DNA from: Actinomycetes bacterium | Lineage (GTDB): Bacteria; Actinomycetota; Coriobacteriia; Coriobacteriales; JAEZZM01 | Direction of reading: 5' to 3' | Length of the DNA: 64,000 nucleotides | Assembly (NCBI GenBank): GCA_023418575.1 | Contig: JAEZZM010000049.1 | Coordinates: 1-64,000 of the forward strand | Shown: positions 42,760 through 52,219 of the stretch, piece by piece | Position numbering within the stretch: the stretch's first letter is position 1 | Layout of the letters: each line of letters opens with the position of its first letter | Program-made: the position numbers and the translations under genes | Notes under the pieces: generated by a model | Database searches by the model: none | What the model was told of the DNA's origin: nothing | The model's input: only the letters and a program-made list of their open reading frames with translations

Positions 42760-43369
42760 GCAAAAAGCCTTTAAAAGTTTAGCTTTACCCGCGAGAGGAC
42801 TTAGTTTATTAAAGCACCATTGCTTTAAGCCTTTGCCCTTAGGCATGAGGCGAGCTAAGGCAATAAAAAGGCTTTTTGATTCTTGTGCAAAAGAAGGTCT
42901 AGCGCAGTCAAGCGTGGAGGCAGCAATTCTTTTACCTGCGCTCTTTATTGTTCTTGCTCTCTTAGTACAACCTTGTCTCATTATGTATTCGCGTATTTGT
43001 ATGAAGGCTGTGGCGGCAGAAGCCTGTCGCCTTCATGCGACTAGCGCACAAAGTGGCTCAGGGCGCTATGAACTTGATAGGCATAAAGAGTTTGTTGAAC
43101 GCAGGCTACGAGCCGTACCTTATATTGACATTTTTCATATGGGGGGAGATGAAGGCTGGGAAATTAATTTCAGTATGCAAGATAAGAACTGTGAGGTGAG
43201 CATCTCTCATTCCTTTAAAGCTCTACCTCTTTTGGGCATTAGTGGGCGAGCTCTAGCTGATCTGAGTGAAGATGGATCTCTGCGAGATACGGTAGTAATT
43301 CGTTCTCAAATTCAAGCTTCATGGGTGAAAGGAGCGTATGGTGACTGGCAAGCAGCTTGGGATTCATAA
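42659..43369 (+). CDS. TadE-like pseudopilin
   Basis: A protein of up to 236 residues with the TadE-type segment AQSSVEAAILLPALFIVLALLVQPCLIMYS (Glu at position 5 of the hydrophobic stretch) and a soluble extracytoplasmic remainder with two Cys. Start uncertain: GTG 42659 (GGAGGG three bases upstream) or ATG 42719. Both overlap the previous gene. The long basic leader before the processing site resembles that of Flp in this operon. Confidence 0.75.
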   Translation: MSRVFIKKRLIILLRTYLSLMTQQGTLQIFSFIRQKAFKSLALPARGLSLLKHHCFKPLPLGMRRAKAIKRLFDSCAKEGLAQSSVEAAILLPALFIVLALLVQPCLIMYSRICMKAVAAEACRLHATSAQSGSGRYELDRHKEFVERRLRAVPYIDIFHMGGDEGWEINFSMQDKNCEVSISHSFKALPLLGISGRALADLSEDGSLRDTVVIRSQIQASWVKGAYGDWQAAWDS

Positions 43370-45509
43370 AATCTTACGTAAATTAAACCTAGAGAAAATA
43401 AGTAGCCCCGCTAGCTCTGAGGTAGTGAAGGGGGCGTTCAATAGGGAGTTTAACCTTTTTGATATTTTTAGAAATAGGGAAGGCTTTACGAGCTTAACGG
43501 TTCTTTTGGCCATGCTTCTTAGCCTGGTACTAATTTTTTCTGCAGCTAACATGACTTGGTCTAAGGGTTTTTCGGCTGATATTCAGGCGCTTGCAGACGC
43601 TAGTGCACAATCGGGATCTAATGTAGTGGCTAAGTATTTAAACTGTGCAAGTGTTTTGGATGCTAGTGTGCTTACGATGGGGCTTATCGGAGTAACTACG
43701 CTAGCAACAGGTATGGTAGTTGCAGCCATTCCTCCGGTCTCAAAGTTTTCTCCGCCCATATTAAAAGTTGGAAAGCAGACTCTAGAAAGTCGCTCTAAAT
43801 TTGCCAAGGCAGCATATGAGGGTTTGGAAAAAATGGAAAAAGGCTTGCCTTATTTAGTAGCTGCAAATTCAATGGCTGTGGTTGAAGCTAATAGTAGAGG
43901 AGGGGAGCTTGCTTACTCAGGGCTGGCAGTCCCTTTTCCCTATGATGGCAGTGATGGGTCTTTTTCAAGCTACGATGAACTGTTAAATGAAGCCTCGGAT
44001 ATGCAGAATGCCTCAGAGAAGGTAAAAGAGCTCTCAGACGAAGCTGAAGAAGAGAGAAAAAAGGCTGATGAAGCACTGCAAAGAGGCTGGGAGGCAGACT
44101 GCGGTTCTTCTACGTATTCAATGTATGAGAGAGCATCTAGGCTTAGCTCCATTCCCTCTGGCCTTAATCCCTATTATCCCAGTTATAAGCTTTGGAATTT
44201 TGGGGTGCCCATCAATAGAGCGCGTGCTTATTATCAGCAACGCCTTAACCAAGAACAGCCTCTAGGCTCTAGTGTTGACGCAAAAGTAAGCTCAGTTTCT
44301 CGAAAACTATTTTATGAGATTGCCTTAGAAAAACTTAGCCTTGCTTACTATGCCACTGATGCAGATGGATTAGTAGATCTCAATTTGCCAGACTTGCCAA
44401 GAAATACATCAGATATGAGAGATACACATGTATATACCGATAAGCGCTGGCCATTGACAAGAGAGGGAAAAGACGGAAAAGATCTCGTTTTGCATTTTGG
44501 GCTTGATTGCCCAGGCGCTCATGGTGATCTTGTTGCCTATGGCTCTCTTGCTGATCTTGAATTGGGTTCTTGCAAAATGTGTCCGGTCTGTCGTTTTACG
44601 ATAAACGATGTAGGAAGAGCTCCTCTAGCTTCAAGCTCTATTGCTAATGGTTTTGAGTATCATTGGCGTCAGCTTGTTTTGGCTGCAAAGGATTATGTCG
44701 AGCATAAGAATAAACAGGTAGAACTAGAAAAGCAGGCTAAAAAGGCATCTGAAAAGGGTGTGGGAGCTTTTGAACAAGCGCTTTCTAAGTTGGCGGCTCC
44801 TAGGCCCAAGCTGCGCCCTCCAGGACGGCATGGGGTTGTGGCTGTTCTTGGTGACGCAAAAAGCTACAGTTCACCAGGTGCTCTTTCATCAGCTTTTGTT
44901 CCAGGTTCAGTAGTTCCAGCAAGAGCAGCTGTATCTGCATCATGTTTAGTTGTGGATGATGAATATCCAGAAGAAAATGTTTTATCCCAATTTTTTGAGA
45001 ATTTAAAAAGCTCAGGTGCTGGATCTGCTTCTCAAAATGTAGCAGCAAGCTTTACCGGTGGAATTCTAGATGGCTTATTTGATGCTTGGGGTAAGCTTTT
45101 ACAAGCTTATGGTTCAATGACTGATTCTCTTACATCCGAGCTAAAAGACTTATCGGGAAAAGCTGAGTCTGCTGGCATGTCCAAGCTTTCATCATGGATA
45201 AAAAATAAACTCTATACCGTTTTAGATATAGCGGGCTTTAGGCCAGCGGATTTGAGACAACGAAAACCTGTGCTGGTAAATTCTGTTGATGTGTTTAATA
45301 AAGCAGGCATAGATGGAGCGGTAAAGTTGCGAAGCTTTTTGAATGCAGTTCCTTCTCGGGAGGCCATGAAGGATCCAGAACAATTTAGCAAGGTGCTAGG
45401 ACAGTTTTCTCAAGATGTTTTTGGGACTGATGAATTTGAAATATGCAGGATACCAATTCCTGGCACAGACCTAGATATACCTATTAGCGTGAAGCTTTCA
45501 GAATTATAA
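43338..45509 (+). CDS. Large TadG-like envelope protein of the Tad operon
   Basis: A 723-residue protein with an N-terminal cytoplasmic tail (about 1-48) and a pseudopilin-like hydrophobic segment GFTSLTVLLAMLLSLVLIFSAANM, followed by ADASAQSGSNVVAK, typical of the TadG/Tad N-terminal region. The large extracytoplasmic part has a Glu/Lys coiled coil (about 220-250) and a possible Cys pair in GSCKMCPVCRF. AAAGGAG lies just upstream of ATG 43338. TadG proteins are thought to anchor or trim the pilus; this one is longer than most and the C-terminal 450 residues match nothing I recognise. Confidence 0.72.
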   Translation: MVTGKQLGIHKILRKLNLEKISSPASSEVVKGAFNREFNLFDIFRNREGFTSLTVLLAMLLSLVLIFSAANMTWSKGFSADIQALADASAQSGSNVVAKYLNCASVLDASVLTMGLIGVTTLATGMVVAAIPPVSKFSPPILKVGKQTLESRSKFAKAAYEGLEKMEKGLPYLVAANSMAVVEANSRGGELAYSGLAVPFPYDGSDGSFSSYDELLNEASDMQNASEKVKELSDEAEEERKKADEALQRGWEADCGSSTYSMYERASRLSSIPSGLNPYYPSYKLWNFGVPINRARAYYQQRLNQEQPLGSSVDAKVSSVSRKLFYEIALEKLSLAYYATDADGLVDLNLPDLPRNTSDMRDTHVYTDKRWPLTREGKDGKDLVLHFGLDCPGAHGDLVAYGSLADLELGSCKMCPVCRFTINDVGRAPLASSSIANGFEYHWRQLVLAAKDYVEHKNKQVELEKQAKKASEKGVGAFEQALSKLAAPRPKLRPPGRHGVVAVLGDAKSYSSPGALSSAFVPGSVVPARAAVSASCLVVDDEYPEENVLSQFFENLKSSGAGSASQNVAASFTGGILDGLFDAWGKLLQAYGSMTDSLTSELKDLSGKAESAGMSKLSSWIKNKLYTVLDIAGFRPADLRQRKPVLVNSVDVFNKAGIDGAVKLRSFLNAVPSREAMKDPEQFSKVLGQFSQDVFGTDEFEICRIPIPGTDLDIPISVKLSEL

Positions 45510-45622
45510 GCTGCTTTTTATCAGCTTTCTATCCTGCATTTTTGAATAACTTGTCTTTGAATAGCCTTATTTTGCCTTGTACTGGGCTTTATAAGTGATA
45601 GATCTTGAAAAGGGGCTTTATT

Positions 45623-46156
45623 ATGACCACCCATAAAGGCGAGCAGACACAGCCAAAAACACGTAATTTGAGCTATGCTGCACGGTTTAAAAAACTTGCT
45701 TATGAAAACAAGGCACAAATGTTTGTCGAGGCAGTAGTAGTCTTTCCTGTTGCCTTAGTTTTATCCTTAATCGTTCTAAATTTGCTTTGGTATATGCAAT
45801 ATATTGCACAGTTTGATCGAATATCTCTTGATTCAGTGATATTAAGAGCTTGTTCACCTTCAAGCAAACAAAGATTAGACCAGAGCGAAGCTGATATTCA
45901 AAAGCTTATTTTTGATCATATGGGCAGATCGGATCAGCTAGAAATAGAAGTGAACAGGCGAGCCCTTTCAAGAGATGAAAAAGGTAAGTTTCAATTTAGT
46001 CTCGCTCCACATCTACAAGAATATACCTGTACGATGAAGTATAAACCCTGGCCCCAGTTGTTAGGTATTTCCTTTGTTAAGGTCTCTGTGCCTTCGTTTT
46101 TGCACAGAACAAAAAAGATAGTAGTAGATCCGTATAGAACAGGGGTGGTGGTTTAG
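45623..46156 (+). CDS. TadE-like pseudopilin 2
   Basis: A 177-residue protein with KAQMFVEAVVVFPVALVLSLIVLNLLWYM, a TadE-type N-terminal hydrophobic segment with the conserved Glu, and a soluble tail. ATG 45623 is chosen over TTG 45605 because AAAAGGGG lies seven bases before it. It abuts the next gene (stop at 46156, ATG at 46157). Confidence 0.75.
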   Translation: MTTHKGEQTQPKTRNLSYAARFKKLAYENKAQMFVEAVVVFPVALVLSLIVLNLLWYMQYIAQFDRISLDSVILRACSPSSKQRLDQSEADIQKLIFDHMGRSDQLEIEVNRRALSRDEKGKFQFSLAPHLQEYTCTMKYKPWPQLLGISFVKVSVPSFLHRTKKIVVDPYRTGVVV

Positions 46157-46711
46157 ATGCAGGGTGTTTGGCAGTTCATCAAGCAAGCTCAAAGAGAAAG
46201 ATCTGATAGAAGGCCATGGTTGGCACGCGTGTATCGTCTTTATTTCTATGAGAGTTCTTGCTATGCAGATAGCATAAAAGAAGCTCTTTTATCTGCTGGG
46301 CAAAATGAGCATAGTACCTTATCAAACCCAGATCTCGAAGTCCTTGACGCGCTTTGCCTAAAGGGTTTTGGGGAGCGCTTTATGGGCTTGCTTGGTAGTG
46401 GCCCTAAGCATTTGAAGAGACATAAGCTCAAGGCAGTTATCTTTCCCTTTTGTAAATCAGTTCATAGCTTTGGTATGAGGGAAAACTTTCATCTGGCCTT
46501 TTTTGATAAAGATGGACTTTGTTTAGCAAGTTATAGAGATGTTAAGCCTAATAAGGTAATATGTTGCGCAAATTCTTCTTGGTGCCTTGAGTCATATTCC
46601 AAAGACGCTAGCTTTTGGCCTGAGCAGGGAGCTAGACTTGTGTGTGAACCTCTAGCCTTAGATCTTTGCCAAGCTATAGGTCTTCGTTACTTAGCAATGA
46701 GAGGGATGTAG
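46157..46711 (+). CDS. DUF192-like protein
   Basis: A 184-residue protein. The C-terminal part KSVHSFGMRENFHLAFFDKDGLCLASYRDVKPNKV fits the DUF192 pattern (H-S-F-G-M followed by FLDxxG and a V-x-P turn). The catalytic role of DUF192 is unknown; such genes are common next to Tad loci. The N-terminal 80 residues are not recognised. It is followed immediately by the FHA gene. Confidence 0.72.
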   Translation: MQGVWQFIKQAQRERSDRRPWLARVYRLYFYESSCYADSIKEALLSAGQNEHSTLSNPDLEVLDALCLKGFGERFMGLLGSGPKHLKRHKLKAVIFPFCKSVHSFGMRENFHLAFFDKDGLCLASYRDVKPNKVICCANSSWCLESYSKDASFWPEQGARLVCEPLALDLCQAIGLRYLAMRGM

Positions 46712-47290
46712 ATGAAACGCTGCCCTCGCTGTTCAAATCTTGTTTTTGATGAGATGAATCAATGCTTTGAATGCATGTATGTTTTTGTATCTGAGGAATC
46801 TCAAAATTCTGAAGAAATAAATCATCACGCAGCCTCAGCTACTGTTAAAGAAGATCTAACAAACGTATCTGCTCCCCACCTGCCTAGTGGCTTTTTATCT
46901 GAGCATACAATGAGTAATGAGCGCTTAGATAAGACTGAGGATGAAGTAGAAGGTGAAATAGAGGACATTGAGGATGTAACTCAAATAGAAGATGGATCTA
47001 AATTCTTTCTTGAACTGTATGATCTAAGCGGTTTTGTTCAGAAGTTTGAGCTTTCAGAAAAAGGCTTAAAGTTAGGTAGATCTAAACACGCTGACATAAT
47101 GCTACAAGATCCCACAGTTTCCAGGGATCATCTAAGGATTTATTTAAATGGCACAAAAGTCTTTGCAGAAGATAGAAATGCCTCAAATCCAAGTTATCTA
47201 GAAGGCTTGCCCTTAAGGGGTTGTGTAGAAATTGAGAATGGAACAGAAATAAAGATTCGCTCCTATACTTTGATCTTGAAAACTCTCTGA
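46712..47290 (+). CDS. Zinc-ribbon plus FHA domain protein
   Basis: A 192-residue protein with an N-terminal CxxC...CxxC zinc ribbon (Cys4, Cys7, Cys18, Cys21), an acidic linker (about 30-100, rich in Glu/Asp) and a C-terminal FHA domain (LKLGRSKHADIMLQDPTVSRDHLRI, with the G-R, S-R-x-H core) that binds phosphothreonine peptides. It probably couples the pilus machine to Ser/Thr kinase signalling. Last gene of the Tad run. Confidence 0.88.
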   Translation: MKRCPRCSNLVFDEMNQCFECMYVFVSEESQNSEEINHHAASATVKEDLTNVSAPHLPSGFLSEHTMSNERLDKTEDEVEGEIEDIEDVTQIEDGSKFFLELYDLSGFVQKFELSEKGLKLGRSKHADIMLQDPTVSRDHLRIYLNGTKVFAEDRNASNPSYLEGLPLRGCVEIENGTEIKIRSYTLILKTL

Positions 47291-47327
47291 AATTAGGTAA
47301 TAATAATCAAGCTGATTAAGCACAGCT

Positions 47328-47403
<76 letters not shown>

Positions 47404-47413
47404 GAAGAAATTA

Positions 47414-47446
47414 ATACCCTACAGCCTTTGCTGGAGGGTATTTTTA
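47414..47446 (+). terminator. Terminator after tRNA-Phe
   Basis: Stem ATACCCT..CAGC/GCTG..AGGGTAT with one internal mismatch, followed by TTTTTATTT. Confidence 0.88.
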
Positions 47447-47533
47447 TTTATGTGAACTTTAGATTTCTTGGTCTTAAACCTAGCCTTTTGTGGTAGCATA
47501 TAATGAAACAAATGTTCTATTTTGGAGATTGCT

Positions 47534-48616
47534 ATGGCAGAGCGAAGATTAGAAAATGAGCTTAAGATAAGAGGCCTTAATCTGGGAGGTTGGTTGGTAA
47601 GTGAGCGCTGGATGACGCCCTTGCTCTATCAATCTTTTGGGGTAGAGGATGAATCTAGTTTAGTTGAACTTTTACCGCATGCTGCTGCAAAAGACTTATT
47701 TACCACACACAGAAAGACCTTTATTACTGAAAAGGATTTTGCATTTATTGCTGAGCGTGGCTTTAACTCACTTAGACTACCCATACCATGGTATGTATTT
47801 GGGCAGCAAGGTCCTGATCCAAAAAAGAATATAGGCTGTATAGAATATGTTGATTTTTGCATGGAACAAGCCCATAAGCATGGCCTTTCCGTTCTTTTGG
47901 ATCTCCATACCGTTCCAGGCGGCCAAAATGGTTTTGATAATTCGTCTTATCTCAATCAAATTGAGTGGCATTTAGATGATGATAATCGCATTGTGAGCCT
48001 TACGGTCTTATCGCTTTTAGCAAAACGCTATAAGGATAATCCAGCACTTTTTGGTATTGAGCTTATGAATGAGCCAAAGCTAGCAGGCTTTAAGGGTCTA
48101 AGGTTTACTCAAGGCATTCCTGCTCATTACTTAAGGAATTTTTATCGCGCTGCTTACAAACTTCTTAGAGAGGACTTAGATTCCGATAAGGCCATAGTGA
48201 TTCATGATGCTTTTGAGCCTGCTATGTGGAAGGGCTTTATGTCTTCACAAGATTATGAAAATGTATGGCTTGATCTGCATAGGTATCATTGTTTTGGACC
48301 AGAAGTTGAGACTATTCATAAAGGTCGTAATTTACATCTTGAGATTAAAAAAGACAGTAAAGCAATAAAAACTGCAGCCAAAGGCAATAAAAAAGTGATG
48401 ATCGGCGAGTGGTCAGGAGCTTTAGCTATACCTCAAAATGCGATGACACCTGAGGGTAGAAAAGCCTTTGAACGTGTTTTCATTAGAAGGCAGCTTAAAG
48501 AATTTGCAAAAGCTGATGCTTGGTATTTTTGGTCGTATAAACTTGAAAATGATATGGCAGCATGGGATGCCAGAAAAGCCTTAGCTTTTTTGGAAAAGGA
48601 CGTGCTCTGCTCATGA
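47534..48616 (+). CDS. GH5-family glycoside hydrolase (exo-1,3-beta-glucanase/cellulase-like), cytosolic
   Basis: A 360-residue TIM-barrel hydrolase: RGLNLGGWLVSERWM at the start, SLRLPIPWYVFG, LLDLHTVPGGQNG, the acid/base Glu in IELMNEPK and the nucleophile Glu in VMIGEWSGAL. No signal peptide, so it acts inside the cell on imported or phosphorylated glycosides, or on glycolipid-type substrates. ATG 47534 follows GGAG by six bases. A TATAAT at 47499-47504 with a poor -35 may be its -10. The stop overlaps rsmI by four bases. Confidence 0.87.
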   Translation: MAERRLENELKIRGLNLGGWLVSERWMTPLLYQSFGVEDESSLVELLPHAAAKDLFTTHRKTFITEKDFAFIAERGFNSLRLPIPWYVFGQQGPDPKKNIGCIEYVDFCMEQAHKHGLSVLLDLHTVPGGQNGFDNSSYLNQIEWHLDDDNRIVSLTVLSLLAKRYKDNPALFGIELMNEPKLAGFKGLRFTQGIPAHYLRNFYRAAYKLLREDLDSDKAIVIHDAFEPAMWKGFMSSQDYENVWLDLHRYHCFGPEVETIHKGRNLHLEIKKDSKAIKTAAKGNKKVMIGEWSGALAIPQNAMTPEGRKAFERVFIRRQLKEFAKADAWYFWSYKLENDMAAWDARKALAFLEKDVLCS

Positions 48617-49530
48617 GTACAAGCTTGTATTTGGTGGGAACCCCCATAGGTAACCTGGGGGACTTAAGCGAGCGTACGCGCCGTATATTGTCCAGTGTTG
48701 ATTACGTCTTTGCAGAAGATACGCGAGTAAGTCTAAAGCTGCTTAATCATATAGGAGCTTCAGCTAAACTACTGAGAGCTGATGAGCGAAGTTTAGTAGA
48801 TAGGCTTGACAGCTATCTAGAACTTTTGCGTAGCGGTTATACCTGTGCTTATGTTAGTGATGCTGGTATGCCTAGTATTTCAGATCCGGGCGCGCGGCTT
48901 GTCGATGCGGCGCTTGATGAGGGTATTAAGCTTGAGTTGGTGCCTGGTCCCAGTGCTTTAACGGGGGCTATTGCTTTGAGTGGTTTTGAAGCGCAGTCCT
49001 TCCATTTTCATGGCTTTGCACCTAGAAAAGAACAGCAGCGCCAAGCTTATCTTCAAAAAAGTTTACAGCTTCCGGGCTTGCAGGTATTTTATGAGTCTCC
49101 GCATAGGATAAAAGCGCTTGTTTCAACAATAGCTAAACTAGAGCCTTCTAGAAGGCTTGCCCTTTGCAAGGAGCTCACTAAAGTCCATGAGCAGGTTATA
49201 CGTGACAATGCTTTAGACTTGAGTTCCTATCTTTTAGAGCAGCAAACTATAAAAGGGGAGTATGTTTTAGTTTTAGATGCCCCTCGTGATGATAGAGGAA
49301 AAGAACTTGGGGTTTTAGATCTTAAGTTTATAGATGATCAAGCTCTGCAAGATCAAGACCCTCTTAAGATAAGCCCTGAACAGTGGCTTGAGCGCAAGGT
49401 GGAAGAGTATGCACAAAAAGGTGAAAGGCTTCCCAAAAAGCGTGAACTTGCAAAAGAATTGGCAAGCTTTATGAATATAAGCACCGAGCAAGCATATAAT
49501 GTAATAATTCAAAAGAGTGATACCTTATAA
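48613..49530 (+). CDS. rsmI: RsmI, 16S rRNA C1402 2'-O-methyltransferase
   Basis: A 305-residue SAM-dependent tetrapyrrole-methylase-fold enzyme: LYLVGTPIGNLGDLSERTRR, AEDTRVS, SDAGMPSISDPGARLV and LVPGPSAL are signature blocks. It methylates the ribose of C1402 in 16S rRNA. ATG overlaps the preceding TGA (ATGA). metG follows 30 bp later. Confidence 0.96.
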   Translation: MSTSLYLVGTPIGNLGDLSERTRRILSSVDYVFAEDTRVSLKLLNHIGASAKLLRADERSLVDRLDSYLELLRSGYTCAYVSDAGMPSISDPGARLVDAALDEGIKLELVPGPSALTGAIALSGFEAQSFHFHGFAPRKEQQRQAYLQKSLQLPGLQVFYESPHRIKALVSTIAKLEPSRRLALCKELTKVHEQVIRDNALDLSSYLLEQQTIKGEYVLVLDAPRDDRGKELGVLDLKFIDDQALQDQDPLKISPEQWLERKVEEYAQKGERLPKKRELAKELASFMNISTEQAYNVIIQKSDTL

Positions 49531-49560
49531 AGAGAAATAAGCATGAGTACAGGAGGAATA

Positions 49561-51162
49561 ATGGCAGAGCCATTTTATATAACTACACCTATCTACTATG
49601 TTAATGCACGTCCTCATCTGGGTACTGCATACACTACCTTGGTAGCTGATGCGCGAGCACGTTTTGAGCGCATGGATGGCAAAGATGTCTTTTTCCTCAC
49701 TGGTACTGATGAGCATGGTCAAAAAATTGCCAATACTGCAGAACAAAACAATATGTCTCCTGCTGAGTGGACTGACACCATAACCAAAGAGTTTAAAGAG
49801 CTCTGGGACAAACTTAATATCAGCAATGATTATTTTATTCGCACTACTGAACAAGCGCATCTAAGAGCAGTTAAACATATGGCTCAACTGCTTTACGATA
49901 AGGGCTATATTTATAAGTCTGCTTATGATGGCTGGTATTGTGTGCATGATGAAACCTTTTTTACTGACACTCAGGTTCGTCATGCAAATGAGGAAGCAGG
50001 AACTCCAACAGAGCATAACTGCCCTGATTGTGGTCGCCCTTTATCTCGCCTTGAGGAAGAGAGTTGGTTTTTCAAGCTCTCAGAATTTACAGAGCCTTTG
50101 CTCAAGTATATTGAGGAGCATCCAGACTTTATTCAACCTGAAATCCGTCGCAATGAGGTAGTATCCTTTGTAAAGACGGGGCTTAAAGATCTTTCCATAT
50201 CCCGTTCAAGCTTTGATTGGGGCATTGAACTGCCCTTTGATAAGGAACATGTTGCCTATGTTTGGATAGACGCGCTCACCAATTACCTCAGTGCAATTGG
50301 TTTTGGTGATCCACAAGCAGATGCTCAGGCTAATTTCAAGCGTCGCTGGCCTGCTGATGTGCACTTAGTAGGTAAAGATATTATTCGTTTTCACTGTGTA
50401 ATTTGGCCTGCATTGCTGATGGCTGCCGGTTTGCCATTGCCAAAGCAGGTATTCGCTCACGGCTTTCTTTTGATGAAGGGCGAAAAAATGTCCAAATCAA
50501 AGGGAAATGTTATCGCACCTGAAGCTTTAGTTAAGGCTTTTGGGCTTGATGCGTATCGCTATTATTTCTTAACTGACGTTCAGCCAGGAGCAGATGGCTC
50601 TATATCTATAGAGCGTATGACGCAGGTATTTAACGCAGATCTTGCTAATACCTGGGGAAATCTTTGTTCTCGTAGTTTAAATATGTCAGCCAAGTATTTT
50701 GACGGCAAAAGTCCCACATTGCATGGGCTTGAAGATAGCGCTATTGAAAATCCTCTTAAAGAACTCTCAGAGATAATTTATCCACAGTATTGCACCGCAA
50801 TGAGAGAGATGAACTTTAAGGCTGCTGTTCAGCCAGTATTTCAGCTCTTAAGCGCTGCTAATCTTTATATAGAGCAAATGGCGCCTTGGGAACTTGCAAA
50901 AAACGAAAAGAATGCAGAGCTAGCCCAGGTAATTTACAATGTCTTGGAATCAATAAGAATTGCAGCGTACTACTTGGCACCCTTTATGCCAGATACCTCA
51001 AAAGAGGTGCTCTCTCGTATGTCTATAGATATAGAGACTCAAGAATTAAGCTTGGAGCAGCTATGTAAGTGGGGAGGCTTAAGCTCAGGTCTAGAGGTGC
51101 GTAAAGGAGAGGCGCTCTTTCCTCGCCTTAATTTAGAAGAGCTAGAAATTCCTGGCGCTTAA
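49561..51162 (+). CDS. metG: Methionyl-tRNA synthetase
   Basis: A 533-residue class I synthetase: ITTPIYYVNARPHLGTAYTT contains the HIGH-type motif, KMSKSKGN is the second signature, and a Cys-containing insertion (HNCPDCGRPL) is present. C-terminal helical anticodon domain from about 380; no C-terminal tRNA-binding (Trbp111-like) extension. ATG 49561 follows AGGAGGAATA. Confidence 0.96.
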   Translation: MAEPFYITTPIYYVNARPHLGTAYTTLVADARARFERMDGKDVFFLTGTDEHGQKIANTAEQNNMSPAEWTDTITKEFKELWDKLNISNDYFIRTTEQAHLRAVKHMAQLLYDKGYIYKSAYDGWYCVHDETFFTDTQVRHANEEAGTPTEHNCPDCGRPLSRLEEESWFFKLSEFTEPLLKYIEEHPDFIQPEIRRNEVVSFVKTGLKDLSISRSSFDWGIELPFDKEHVAYVWIDALTNYLSAIGFGDPQADAQANFKRRWPADVHLVGKDIIRFHCVIWPALLMAAGLPLPKQVFAHGFLLMKGEKMSKSKGNVIAPEALVKAFGLDAYRYYFLTDVQPGADGSISIERMTQVFNADLANTWGNLCSRSLNMSAKYFDGKSPTLHGLEDSAIENPLKELSEIIYPQYCTAMREMNFKAAVQPVFQLLSAANLYIEQMAPWELAKNEKNAELAQVIYNVLESIRIAAYYLAPFMPDTSKEVLSRMSIDIETQELSLEQLCKWGGLSSGLEVRKGEALFPRLNLEELEIPGA

Positions 51163-51217
51163 GCTTAAAAAGCATAGTTAATAGTTATCCATCTTGACGA
51201 TAAGAAAGAGGCTGCTT

Positions 51218-52219
51218 GTGGACACCAAACAAAATCTTGCTGAGTGCCAGCCTTCACCACATCTAGGCCAAGAGCAGCAGGCTTTGTTTTTTAATAAAAA
51301 GCAACAAGCGCTCTTTGTTGAGACCTATGCATCAGCTCTTGCAGATACGCATTGTCATCTCAGTATGCTTGATGGAGAAAAGGGTTCGGGAGACAAGCAG
51401 TTTTTCACTGATAGCTGTGACGCTTTATGCAGGGCAGCTCGCGCAGGGCTTAAATTTATTGTAACTGTGACTGATCCAACAGAAGATGCTCAAGATCCTC
51501 AAGCATATATAGATTGGCTTGAAGCTTTAAAAGATGAGGCTCAAAAGAAAGAACCTTTGTGCGCAGATCTTGAGATTGTCCTTACCTGTGGTTGTCATCC
51601 GCATAATGCGCAGCATTTTGATCAAAAAGCCCAAGAGGCACTGCGATATATGCTTAAGTACGATAAGTGCTCTGCCCTTGGCGAGGTGGGTTTAGATTAT
51701 CACTATGATTTTTCACCCAGAGCTATACAGCAGGAAACATTTAGAAGGCAAATTAGACTTGCACATGAACTGGGGCTACCTTTGGCTTTACATTTGCGAG
51801 AAGCTCATGATGACGCCTATCGCATTCTTATAGAAGAGGGATTGCCACAGGCTGGTGTCCTTTTGCACTGCTTTAACCTGGGAAAAGAAGAGCTTATACG
51901 TTTTCAGGATTTAGGCTGCTTCTTTTCTATTGGAGGACCCGTAAGCTTTAAATCTTGTGAAGAATTACGGGAAGCTTTGCCTTTTGCCCTCCTTGATAGG
52001 CTGATGGTTGAAACAGATGCTCCTTATATGGCGCCAACGCCTTTGCGCGGCATTAAGTGCGAGCCAGCGATGAGCTTAATTTCTCATAATATAATCTGTG
52101 ATATTCTAAGCGCTCATCACGGGCTTAACAAAGAAGATGTTTCCAGGCAGCTTTACAATAATGCACGTCGCTTCTATCGTAGCCAAAAAGAGAGGGGCGT
52201 GGATGCAGGTCTCCACTAA
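51218..52219 (+). CDS. tatD: TatD family metal-dependent DNase
   Basis: A 333-residue hydrolase with the metal ligands in DTHCHLS, LGEVGLDYHYD, LHLREAHDD, LLHCFN and ETDAPYMAP. An N-terminal extension of about 40 residues precedes the barrel. GTG 51218 is chosen over the upstream TTG because AAAGAGG lies six bases before it. It overlaps rsmA by 17 bp, the usual metG-tatD-rsmA order. Confidence 0.93.
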   Translation: MDTKQNLAECQPSPHLGQEQQALFFNKKQQALFVETYASALADTHCHLSMLDGEKGSGDKQFFTDSCDALCRAARAGLKFIVTVTDPTEDAQDPQAYIDWLEALKDEAQKKEPLCADLEIVLTCGCHPHNAQHFDQKAQEALRYMLKYDKCSALGEVGLDYHYDFSPRAIQQETFRRQIRLAHELGLPLALHLREAHDDAYRILIEEGLPQAGVLLHCFNLGKEELIRFQDLGCFFSIGGPVSFKSCEELREALPFALLDRLMVETDAPYMAPTPLRGIKCEPAMSLISHNIICDILSAHHGLNKEDVSRQLYNNARRFYRSQKERGVDAGLH

